A DNA stretch of 64,000 nt, from contig CP071032.1 in assembly GCA_017134815.1 (NCBI GenBank), forward strand, positions 1,980,001 through 2,044,000, in the 5' to 3' direction. Origin of the DNA: Lentisphaerota bacterium (lineage in GTDB: Bacteria > Verrucomicrobiota > Lentisphaeria > Victivallales > Victivallaceae). The notes beneath the pieces were generated by a model, which had not been told where the DNA came from, did not search any database, and saw nothing but the letters and a program-made list of their open reading frames with translations. The stretch's first letter is position 1; every line of letters begins with the position of its first letter. Positions 44,260 to 52,515 of this stretch are shown here, piece by piece. Both the position numbers and the translations under genes were made by a program.

Positions 44260-45468
44260 ATGAAATACTTTGATGAACGAGATATAATATTTTCCAGGGT
44301 AGGACTGGTCAAAAATACCCGAAAATACCAAAAATATTACAGCCAAGCTCCTGAGCTGAGGAATAAGGATGACCAGTTGAGGCAGCTGTTGCGTGCAGTT
44401 TTTGCCAGTAACAACGGCATATCCACTTCCAAGATGGAGAAAAAGCAAAGAAAAATGTTTTTTCTCAACAAACTGATCAACATTTTCACAAAACTTACCG
44501 GTTATAAGTTCTTTCCGCCTTTAAAGAAGTCTTTTTTTAATTTTGAAGAGACCAGTGAGGGAATTGCGTGCAACAGTATCTACCCTCCTGCACTCGCTGC
44601 CGGGTTTTCTCTGAGCAGAAAATCTGCAAAAACGGCTATTGCAGCAAAAAAGGTTATACTCCCTCCGGAGAAAGCCACTGCTCTTATAAAAGAGACTGCC
44701 CGGTTTTACGGCGCTGATCTGGTTGGTATTGCAAAACTGAAACAACATCACCACTATACTCACCGTGGAGACAAGTTCGGAATGGGGCCTGGCTACGGCA
44801 AACCAATCAATATTTCATATAAATACGCAATTGTAGTCGCAGTTGCGTCTGACAAAACTATGATCAATCATGCTCCAGGCAAGGAAATCTCTATATGTTC
44901 AATGCTCGGGTATGCAAAATCCTCTATCATAACGGCTGAAATGGCTATTTACATAAAATCATTAGGCTTTCAGGCTTTAACCGACAATTTTCAGGAATAT
45001 TATTCCCCCATGTCACCGCTTGCCGTTGATGCCGGCTTAGGTCAGCTGGGACGCTGCAATATGCTGGTCAACCAAAAGCTCGGCAATCGGATCAGGCTGG
45101 CTGCAGTGCTCACCAGTCTGCCTTTGATTCCGGATAAACCAGTAGATTTCGGGATGACAGAATTTTGCAGGAAATGTGGTAAGTGCGGCAGAAACTGCCC
45201 GGCTAAGGCAATCAGCACTGGTGAACCGCAAATGATAAATGGTATCCTGCAATGGCAGCACAATGAAAACAAGTGCTGCGAAATGTGGATGAAGGTTGGC
45301 AGTGACTGCGGCATATGCCTCTCAAGCTGCCCTTTTTCACAGGGAGTTAATCAGGAGCTTGCTGATCAAATGAAAGGCAATGAGAGTATTATCGCGAAAA
45401 TCATTGCTGAGGATAACAAAGTTCATGGTCGAAGGGTATTTTTAAAAGAGAGCTGGCCGCCAGTCTAG
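44260..45468 (+). CDS. Reductive-dehalogenase-like Fe-S protein
   Basis: 402 residues from ATG 44260 (in-frame TTG at 44239 is less likely). The N-terminus has M-K-Y-F-D-E-R-D and Y-Y-S-Q-A-P-E-L-R-N-K-D-D-Q-L; the centre holds L-G-Q-L-G-R-C-N-M-L-V-N and R-L-A-A-V-L-T-S-L-P-L-I-P-D-K-P-V-D-F-G; the C-terminus has two cluster motifs, C-x2-C-x2-C-x3-C-P and C-x13-C-x2-C-x3-C-P-F. These are RdhA/QueG-superfamily features, expected to bind a corrinoid and two [4Fe-4S] clusters. It has no Tat signal peptide and no RdhB anchor gene, so it is probably cytoplasmic and may act on something other than halogenated substrates. Confidence 0.7.
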   Translation: MKYFDERDIIFSRVGLVKNTRKYQKYYSQAPELRNKDDQLRQLLRAVFASNNGISTSKMEKKQRKMFFLNKLINIFTKLTGYKFFPPLKKSFFNFEETSEGIACNSIYPPALAAGFSLSRKSAKTAIAAKKVILPPEKATALIKETARFYGADLVGIAKLKQHHHYTHRGDKFGMGPGYGKPINISYKYAIVVAVASDKTMINHAPGKEISICSMLGYAKSSIITAEMAIYIKSLGFQALTDNFQEYYSPMSPLAVDAGLGQLGRCNMLVNQKLGNRIRLAAVLTSLPLIPDKPVDFGMTEFCRKCGKCGRNCPAKAISTGEPQMINGILQWQHNENKCCEMWMKVGSDCGICLSSCPFSQGVNQELADQMKGNESIIAKIIAEDNKVHGRRVFLKESWPPV

Positions 45469-45618
45469 AAAAGACAACGCGACTCAAATATAGTCTGATT
45501 GATCCCTCCTGCCAAGCCAGACAGAGACTTATTGTTCTTGCTGGCAGCACCATACACAAATGACGGTAAAATGACGGAATGCATTGCCGGCAAAAAAATT
45601 CATTATTTACAGCAAAAA

Positions 45619-45648
45619 GCTGCCGTTCGTCAGCGGGCAAACGGCAGC
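45619..45648 (-). terminator. Terminator of GH18-like gene
   Basis: 9-bp stem GCTGCCGTT / AACGGCAGC followed on the minus strand by TTTTT; sits 18 nt past the gene. Confidence 0.75.
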
Positions 45649-45665
45649 CTCAGCACTGCGTGTTT

Positions 45666-46580
45666 TTAACGGGTAAAAGTTTTAAAGATTCTGCTATATT
45701 TGTAAAAATCTTCAGCTTTTTGAAAGACTAGAGAAATAAGCCTGCTGTCGTTTTTCAATGAAATGCAGACAATGGCGTCGGCCTCAGATGAAGTCAATTC
45801 GAACTGGCTATTCAGAACTGGAGTAATGGAAATCATCTTTTCCAGAGCGAAATTTTTATTATCATCATAAACAGTTTTCAGCTGCTTAAGTGCAAGATAT
45901 CTGATAACATTCAGCCTGCTGTTTTTTCCAGTTTTTGAGAAAGTCTGATATTCAATATTATAAGTTGCGAATCTGGCCCGGATATCTTTATTGACCTTCA
46001 AAATATAACGCAGAAAAGTATCTTGTTTTTTTCCGGTAAAGTTGGCTGGCCTGGCATCACTTACTTCTGTAGTCAGAGAAACAATCAAGCCAGGATTTTT
46101 ATCCTGCAGTTTCTTTATTACTTTCAAGATAGCCGGAAGCTCCCACTTGCAGCCGACACACCAGTGAAGAACACTCCTGTCCAGCTTGAAGTCAATCCAC
46201 CTGATTTTGTATAAGTCAACAGCTTTCTGATATGCCGTCTCATCAACACTGGGCGGATTTGAATCATCATCAAAACTGAAAATTACATCACCATGATTCC
46301 GACGAATCATATTGACGGTACTTAGAAGTTTTTTGCCGTCAAGAAACAGTTCCGTCTTGCTGTTTCTGAATTCCGGGTTAACCGTCAGCCCGGTCAGTTT
46401 AAAATACTTCTGGCCGGTTTTCTGCAGTGCTTTACTGAAGTCAAAGTTTTTTTGAGTCGCAACATTGACAGTTGGTGCATACAGATGCTCAGGAAAGTCT
46501 GGTTTTCCAGATACAGCTTCAGCATCCCAGAAGGTTGCTATTCCAAGTAATACGGCCAGTAATAGAGCTCTCTTCTTCAT
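45666..46580 (-). CDS. Degenerate GH18 chitinase-like secreted protein
   Basis: 304 residues, signal peptide ending near A-E-A-V, strong AGGGGG site. Segments align by eye with GH18 TIM barrels: Y-A-P-T-V-N near 35, I-F-S-F-D-D-D near 100, and A-Y-Q-K-A-V-D-L-Y-K-I-R-W-I-D-F-K-L-D at 117-134 plus L-Q-D-K-N-P-G-L-I-V-S-L-T near 159-171. The catalytic D-F-D-I-E is replaced by D-F-K-L-D, removing the acidic catalytic pair, so hydrolysis is doubtful. It may bind a glycan. Homology is inferred from pattern only. Confidence 0.55.
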   Translation of the reverse strand: MKKRALLLAVLLGIATFWDAEAVSGKPDFPEHLYAPTVNVATQKNFDFSKALQKTGQKYFKLTGLTVNPEFRNSKTELFLDGKKLLSTVNMIRRNHGDVIFSFDDDSNPPSVDETAYQKAVDLYKIRWIDFKLDRSVLHWCVGCKWELPAILKVIKKLQDKNPGLIVSLTTEVSDARPANFTGKKQDTFLRYILKVNKDIRARFATYNIEYQTFSKTGKNSRLNVIRYLALKQLKTVYDDNKNFALEKMISITPVLNSQFELTSSEADAIVCISLKNDSRLISLVFQKAEDFYKYSRIFKTFTR

Positions 46581-46799
46581 TTTTACCCCCTCAAATTATG
46601 ATTGGTAAACTAGTGACGATACCATAATTTAAGTCGCTCAATGAAGATCACAAGCTAAATTCACTAACCAGCAATAAAATAATGCCTGGAATTTCACGGC
46701 TGACTCAAGTTGATTGATTGAACCATTTGAAATTTATATTTACAGCTTATAGAATCATTATCAGTAAAGTATTTGATTATATAAGCACTGGAGACATTT

Positions 46800-47468
46800 A
46801 TGGCACCATTCAGCGGCGATAAAAAAATTGGCAATTCACTTCTCCTGTTTCCGGAAAACAGATTTAAAAAATGGGCTGTCCCGAAATTACCGGTCTGGCT
46901 GGAAACCTGGCACTTGACTATGCTGACAGTGCTCTGGAGTCTGATTAATGTTCTGGCGGCTATTCCAGCAAAAAAAAATCACCACTGGCTCTGGCTGGTC
47001 AACTTAATGATTGTCGCACAATATGTAACTGATCTTTTCGATGGTGAACTTGGACGGCAGCGTAACACCGGGCTGATCAAGTGGGGGTTTTATATGGACC
47101 ATTTTCTTGATTATGTGTTCATGTGCTCAATGGTCTTTGTCGGTTATCGCATTTCACCTGCAGGGCTGGAGATCTGGTACTTCTGGCTTCTTGCAGTGCT
47201 GGGAGCATTTATGGTCAATTCTTTTCTGTCTTTTGCCGCGACTAATGAATTTCAGATCTATTATTGCGGCCTAGGTCCCACTGAGTTCAGGCTGGTACTG
47301 GTTTTTATCAATATTTTCATCATATATTTCGGCACCAAACAGTTTTACTGGCTGGTGCCCGCCACCGTTGTTTGCTGCACCGTCGCACTCATATTTAACA
47401 GCTGGGTTATTCATAAAAAACTCTGGGCGCATGATATGAAAACCAAACGCCGCAGAGCTCAAGAATAA
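46800..47468 (+). CDS. CDP-alcohol phosphatidyltransferase family protein
   Basis: 222 residues, GGAG 7 nt before ATG, about six membrane segments. The family signature is present as D-L-F-D-G-E-L-G-R followed by G-F-Y-M-D-H-F-L-D, with one extra residue in the spacer and Gly in place of Ala. It would condense a CDP-alcohol with an acceptor at the membrane to make a phospholipid. Substrate unknown. It ends 1 nt from the next, convergent, gene. Confidence 0.85.
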   Translation: MAPFSGDKKIGNSLLLFPENRFKKWAVPKLPVWLETWHLTMLTVLWSLINVLAAIPAKKNHHWLWLVNLMIVAQYVTDLFDGELGRQRNTGLIKWGFYMDHFLDYVFMCSMVFVGYRISPAGLEIWYFWLLAVLGAFMVNSFLSFAATNEFQIYYCGLGPTEFRLVLVFINIFIIYFGTKQFYWLVPATVVCCTVALIFNSWVIHKKLWAHDMKTKRRRAQE

Positions 47469-47469
47469 A

Positions 47470-47781
47470 TTACTTGGCCGGTCGTCTGTCGACAAAAATC
47501 AGACTGCCTATTACTGCTGCCAGCAGCGCTACTATAGACAAATGTGACAGTCCAAGTTGCGGCCCGGAAAAAGTGCGCCATATCCAGTATATAAAAAACA
47601 CAAATGACTGAGCTACAATAAATATCAGAAAAAATGCGATGTAAGCAAACTTTATGGATAAAGGTTTTTTTTCCGCATGAGCAAAAGCCCGTAGCAGGAA
47701 CGGAAACAGCAGAATAAAAATCCAATATACAAAATGAAATGCAAAGATCCAGGTAAAGTCATTTTCAAGCTCTGCGAGCAT
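47470..47781 (-). CDS. Small three-helix membrane protein
   Basis: 103 residues, GGAGG 7 nt before ATG. Three hydrophobic helices and a short charged tail (R-R-P-A-K); no recognised motif. Its tight convergence with the phosphatidyltransferase gene (1-nt gap) is notable but gives no function. Confidence 0.65.
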   Translation of the reverse strand: MLAELENDFTWIFAFHFVYWIFILLFPFLLRAFAHAEKKPLSIKFAYIAFFLIFIVAQSFVFFIYWIWRTFSGPQLGLSHLSIVALLAAVIGSLIFVDRRPAK

Positions 47782-47928
47782 AATTCTTCCTCCAAATAAA
47801 TATTACTGATATTTCTCCAATGTAATCCCTAATTAATCTATACTCTCTGATTCAGAGGAAAACAAGTTTTGTATTCTAAAATAAACTCAAATTGCCGGAT
47901 TTTTTCCTTAGCATGAAGGATAGATAAT

Positions 47929-48756
47929 TCAGCTGCCGCTTTGCACTGCATCTGGAACCTGGACAGTAACACAAGCCAGCCTGCCGCCCCGGTAATGGTA
48001 AATATTATAGGATGCCTGACGGGTATCTCCGACAAACCCGGTAGCTGGTCCAACATAAACCGGTGTTTTGCCGAAAAACATCAGTTGATTGCGGTGCAGG
48101 TGTCCGCATATCAGGGCCTTTACATTATAGTTTGAAATCAGTAAACGCCACAAACCAAGCTGGTTTGGAGTTCCGAATTCTGAATTTGGATTCAACCATT
48201 CATTCAGCGGCGGAATATGCTGAAATACAATTTTAGGCTTGGAGGGGTCCGCCAGCATGGCAGCCCGCATTTTTACAAGCGGCTGGTAACCCGGTATCCC
48301 GGGGTCAGCATTGTTCATTCCCAGAGTTACGAAATAAAGCATTACGTTATCACAGTTTTTCTTGAAAAACAAAGGACCAAAATATTCCTTGAATGAACTG
48401 GCACATGCCTCAGCACGTTCAGCTATGATGTCATGATTGCCGGGGATAATATATAAAGGCTTGTTAAGTTTGGAAAGTATTGATTTTGCCAGATCCATAT
48501 CAGCTACATTATCAGCACCATTATTGACCAGATCACCAGTTAAAGCAACAAACTTAATATCAACCGGCAACTTGTTGATGCTGGCTACAACCTGTTCCAG
48601 AGCCGCATTATTTTCAGTATACTTAACCCCTACATGCGGATCAGTGATTTGAGCAAACCAGAAGTCAGCAGCCCGCAAGCCGGGACAGGTCAGGAAAATA
48701 AACACTGATAACAAGAAAACAACGCATCTGCAAAAGTTTGTTCCGGAAACCATCAA
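47929..48756 (-). CDS. Secreted calcineurin-like metallophosphoesterase
   Basis: 275 residues with a signal peptide (to about A-A-D, residue 32). Motifs: T-D-P-H-V-G, L-T-G-D-L-V-N-N-G, P-G-N-H-D, Q-H-I-P and G-H-L-H-R-N, all metal-binding blocks intact. Distinct from the cytoplasmic homologue at 30.3 kb. Periplasmic phosphodiesterase; substrate unknown. Confidence 0.88.
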   Translation of the reverse strand: MMVSGTNFCRCVVFLLSVFIFLTCPGLRAADFWFAQITDPHVGVKYTENNAALEQVVASINKLPVDIKFVALTGDLVNNGADNVADMDLAKSILSKLNKPLYIIPGNHDIIAERAEACASSFKEYFGPLFFKKNCDNVMLYFVTLGMNNADPGIPGYQPLVKMRAAMLADPSKPKIVFQHIPPLNEWLNPNSEFGTPNQLGLWRLLISNYNVKALICGHLHRNQLMFFGKTPVYVGPATGFVGDTRQASYNIYHYRGGRLACVTVQVPDAVQSGS

Positions 48757-49470
48757 TTTCTCCCAAGCAAAGTATTACTCATTCCTAATAAAATACATCT
48801 AAATTTAAAAGACCGCAACTGAAGTAACATGTTCATTTTATTCAGTCAGAATGAATAATTACATATTGATTTGAAATAAGCACAATAATCACCAGGCAAT
48901 CATTTATCTAATACATCATACCATTGCAAGATACATAGATGCTTGGAGTTGATATTCCGTTGCTGATTACGGCTGTCGGTATAACTATTTATTTGATATA
49001 TTAAATACTTTCAACAAAGTCCTCAAACCAAAAAAATTCAAACTTATAAAAATAATGTCAGTCCCCATTTCAGTCAGACAGCGCAAAATAATTTGCACTG
49101 ACCAGAGAATAAGTTTAATTCTGACCCATCCTTGCCGCAACAGCCAGCAGGATACCATAGTTTATTGAGGCAACTACCAAGAATATTTTTATGATTAAAA
49201 CACAAGACTTCAAGAGGGCCCTTGTTCATTTTAAATTCCAGCTCTTGAAAATCCGGACAATAAATACATCCTGAACTGCAGAGAATACCACCTTTTTTTA
49301 CCGGCAGCAAACTGGCTTTTATTGCTGGTTGGGGATATTGCCCCAGGCATCCGCATTTTACCAAAAGAAACTTAAAACTAAATCTGGCCGGGAAAGAACA
49401 TTTCCCTAAATTTCACTGTCCATTAGTAAACGCTGCTGGTCCAATACCCCATTATTTAGCTGCTCCCTAC
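48757..49470. other. Long intergenic region with no clear gene
   Basis: About 710 bp (48757-49470) ending at the cstA promoter. A short minus-strand open frame (49074-49364) begins with TTG and has no ribosome binding site; it is probably not a gene or is a remnant. An inverted repeat (GTCAG...GCAAA...TTTGC...CTGAC) lies near 49073-49108. No mobile element ends seen. Confidence 0.45.
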
Positions 49471-49499
49471 TTGAAAAGCCTAATATATAGTAGTATAAT
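49471..49499 (+). promoter_or_regulatory. Sigma-70 promoter of cstA
   Basis: TTGAAA, 17-nt spacer, TATAAT; predicted start near 49506, about 58 nt before the ATG. Confidence 0.75.
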
Positions 49500-49563
49500 A
49501 TGGCTGTTGTGTTTGTGTATATTCATATGAAATAAAAGTTCATGTTTACCGCTATGGAGAAAA

Positions 49564-51327
49564 ATGCTGATGAATTCATTGTTGCTTGCTGCCGCTGCCG
49601 CTGTTCTTTACCTTATTGCTTATTATACTTATGGGAGATTTCTAGGCAGAAAAATATTCAAGCTTACCAAAGATAATATCTGCCCCAGCGTTCACATGGA
49701 AGACGGTACAGACTTTGTACCGACAAAAAAGCAGGTGGTTTTTGGTCAGCACTTTTCTTCTATTGCCGGTACCGGCCCTATTGTCGGTCCAGCTCTGGCT
49801 GTTATCTGGGGCTGGCTGCCGGCGTTGCTCTGGGTGACTTTCGGCTGTATATTTATGGGAGCTGTTCATGACTTAGGCACTCTGGTCGTCTCCCTGCGCA
49901 ATCAGGGACGCTCGGTCGGTGATATTGCCGGCGACTTGATCAGCAGCCGGGTAAAATTACTTTTTCTCCTGATTATCTTCTTTTCTCTTTTAATATTAAT
50001 TGCGACTTTCGCGGTTATTATCGGGGTATGTTTTCAAAAATTCCCGGGTTCAGTTCTGCCGGTATGGCTGCAGATCCCGATCGCGGTAGTGCTGGGATTG
50101 CTTGTTCACCGTAAGAATATGAGTGCTACGATACTGGGTATTATTGCGGTTGTCCTGATGTATGTTACCATCATAATTGGAGCTTACCATCCTTTAACTA
50201 TGCCGTCACTGGGGGTGCTTTCCATTGCCCCTTCCGGCAAAGAGGTCTGGGATGTCCTGCTCTCACCTATTGCCGCCTGGGTAATCCTGCTGCTCGGTTA
50301 TGTTTACATAGCTTCAACTTTATCAGTTAAAACGCTGCTGCAGCCCCGTGGTTTTATTAACTCATATCAGTTATTTATTGCGATGGGCATGCTGGCGGTA
50401 GGGATAGTTATTGCGCACCCGGACATGGCCGCCCCGGCTACTAATTTCAATATTCCAGGCAGTCCGCCTGTTATGCCAATGCTGTTTGTGTTTGTCGCCT
50501 GCGGCGCTATTTCAGGATTTCATTCAGTAGTCTCCTCCGGAACGACTTCCAAGCAGTGCGCCTGCGAACGCGATGCAACATTTGTCGGTTACGGCTCAAT
50601 GCTTATTGAAGGACTGCTGGCAGTATTTGTAATTATTGCCTGTGCGGCTGGTATAGCGTATGGCACTGGAATGGACGGCACAACTGCATTCAGTCAGCAC
50701 TACTCCTCCTGGGCTGCTGCCAGCGGATTCGGGGCTAAAATCGGGGCCTTTATCAAAGGCTCCAGCAATATGATGACCTCCTTCGGTATCCCACTGAAAA
50801 TAGGGATTTGCCTGGTAAGCGTATTTGTGGTCTCGTTTGCTGCAACAACCCTTGATTCAGCCACCCGCATCCAGCGTTATATTGTGGCGGAGCTGGCCCA
50901 CTTGTTCAAGATGCCGTCTCTTGCCCGCAAACATCCGGCTACCTGTATTGCGGTTGGCAGTGCTTTTATACTGGCTTTCAGTGAAGGCTCTGGGCAGGGT
51001 GCATTTAACCTCTGGCCTTTATTTGGCGCGATGAACCAGCTTTTAGGTGGTCTGGCACTGATGGTCGTAACCGTTTACCTGGCAAAAAAAGGAGTAAATG
51101 TACTTTGTGCCGCAATTCCGATGGTTTTAATGATTGCTTTGACCGGCTGGGCTATGTATTATAACCTCATGCAATATGCGGGACTGCAGCCCGGCACAAA
51201 ACCTAATGCAATGCTGCTGGTTGTCTCAATTATAATCATCGCCTTTGAAGTCTGGATGATTATCGAAAGTGCAATAGTAATATACAGAACCGTTTTGCAT
51301 TCAAAGCGGGAAAAAATCACAGCATAA
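49564..51327 (+). CDS. cstA: Carbon starvation protein CstA-family transporter
   Basis: 587 residues with about 16 hydrophobic helices. Conserved blocks include Y-Y-x-Y-G-x-F-L, V-F-G-H/Q-H-F-S-S-I-A-G-T-G-P-I-V-G-P-A-L-A, G-A-V-H-D, S-G-F-H-S and D-S-A-T-R. CstA proteins take up peptides or pyruvate under carbon limitation. The gene has its own promoter and terminator. GGAG precedes the ATG by 4 nt; an ATG at 49570 is possible. Confidence 0.93.
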   Translation: MLMNSLLLAAAAAVLYLIAYYTYGRFLGRKIFKLTKDNICPSVHMEDGTDFVPTKKQVVFGQHFSSIAGTGPIVGPALAVIWGWLPALLWVTFGCIFMGAVHDLGTLVVSLRNQGRSVGDIAGDLISSRVKLLFLLIIFFSLLILIATFAVIIGVCFQKFPGSVLPVWLQIPIAVVLGLLVHRKNMSATILGIIAVVLMYVTIIIGAYHPLTMPSLGVLSIAPSGKEVWDVLLSPIAAWVILLLGYVYIASTLSVKTLLQPRGFINSYQLFIAMGMLAVGIVIAHPDMAAPATNFNIPGSPPVMPMLFVFVACGAISGFHSVVSSGTTSKQCACERDATFVGYGSMLIEGLLAVFVIIACAAGIAYGTGMDGTTAFSQHYSSWAAASGFGAKIGAFIKGSSNMMTSFGIPLKIGICLVSVFVVSFAATTLDSATRIQRYIVAELAHLFKMPSLARKHPATCIAVGSAFILAFSEGSGQGAFNLWPLFGAMNQLLGGLALMVVTVYLAKKGVNVLCAAIPMVLMIALTGWAMYYNLMQYAGLQPGTKPNAMLLVVSIIIIAFEVWMIIESAIVIYRTVLHSKREKITA

Positions 51328-51336
51328 AAAATATTA

Positions 51337-51381
51337 CAGCGGCGGTCTGGGCTGAGGCCCTGAACCGCTGCTGTTTTTTTT
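51337..51381 (+). terminator. Terminator of cstA
   Basis: 10-bp stem (CAGCGGCGGT / ACCGCTGCTG, one wobble) followed by eight T residues. Confidence 0.9.
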
Positions 51382-51417
51382 GCAGCATGTACCCCGGTAA
51401 TATCTCAATACTAAATT

Positions 51418-52344
51418 CTATACCGGCGGCCTGAGTCCTTTTTTTCCTTCGGAAACATTAGCGTAAATGCGGGTAGTCCTGTAAGCAAAATCAATATCCT
51501 TACGCTGGCTGAATGCCTCAAGAATATCTTCCCACATCGCCTCTTCGCAGCCGCGACGGCGGCGTGGTTCAACCAGAAACCGCAGGGTTAGAAGAATACC
51601 GCTGTCTTGAACCGAAGTATAAACTATGGGTGTCAGCTTGTGGTAGAAAAGCATGTATTTTTTACTGGCTTCCTTAAGCTTGGCTTCGGCTCTTGAAGAA
51701 ATCCTTTCCGCGTGCTGTTCCGCAATTACGGTAAGGATTTTCTTTGCTTCCTTCCAGTTACTTTCAAAAGTCACCAGAACCGGTAGCTCCGACCAGATAT
51801 AATGGAAGCCTTCAGTAAAGTTGGTTATGGTTTTATTCAATACGACGCTGTTTGGAACATGCATCACCCGCCCGGTACTCTGATCGGCGTGAACCCAGTT
51901 TCCAACCTCATTGAGGGAAAACTTGAAGGCACGGATATCAATAACATCGCCGACAATATCATTATCGATCTGTATGCGGTCGCCAATAAAAAACGGCCGC
52001 TTCCACAGCAGGTAAAGCCAGCCGGCAAAACTCCTCACCAAATCCTGCAACGCGATGGTCAAGGCCGCCGATACCAGCGCCAGAAACTGCATAACATTCC
52101 ACGAGGGGCGAAACCAGACCCGCAGCAGGATTAAAGTGAGTATGATGATATAAGTGTAGCCGATCCCTTTGTTCCAGCGATAACGTACTGCAGGACTTTC
52201 AGTGTTATACCAGACAATCCGCCGAACAATGCGTTTCAACATCCAGAGCAGAAAAATAGCCACCACAGAAAAGAGGATTTTGAACTGATGATCTGCGTTC
52301 AGACGGGTAACTTCCTGAATCCATTTAACTGTTTCATCAAACAT
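51418..52344 (-). CDS. MscS-family mechanosensitive channel
   Basis: 308 residues. Three membrane helices, then the MscS core with the pore helix (A-L-T-I-A-L-Q-D-L-V-R-S-F-A-G), beta domain (I-G-D-R-I-Q-I-D, V-H-V/P-N-S-V-V-L-N) and a C-terminal domain. It releases osmolytes on hypo-osmotic shock; some family members have other roles. Minus-strand single gene. Confidence 0.9.
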   Translation of the reverse strand: MFDETVKWIQEVTRLNADHQFKILFSVVAIFLLWMLKRIVRRIVWYNTESPAVRYRWNKGIGYTYIIILTLILLRVWFRPSWNVMQFLALVSAALTIALQDLVRSFAGWLYLLWKRPFFIGDRIQIDNDIVGDVIDIRAFKFSLNEVGNWVHADQSTGRVMHVPNSVVLNKTITNFTEGFHYIWSELPVLVTFESNWKEAKKILTVIAEQHAERISSRAEAKLKEASKKYMLFYHKLTPIVYTSVQDSGILLTLRFLVEPRRRRGCEEAMWEDILEAFSQRKDIDFAYRTTRIYANVSEGKKGLRPPV

Positions 52345-52515
52345 TTCCGGTCTCCGTTTCAGCTGCTCTGGGGATGTTTTTCTGAATGCTTTACATTAGC
52401 TGCGGTAGTTACCCAAGTCAACCCGTTACTTGGCTGAAAGCGTAATAATAACCCGTCATTACCCCGTCACTTCGTAATTCCGGCAAAACCCGGGGTTTTA
52501 TTCACATAATGATAT

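Noticed and set aside
49074-49364. Cys-rich 96-codon minus-strand frame in the long spacer
   Set aside because: Starts with TTG, has no ribosome binding site and shows no recognisable domain; could be a remnant but not supportable as a gene.
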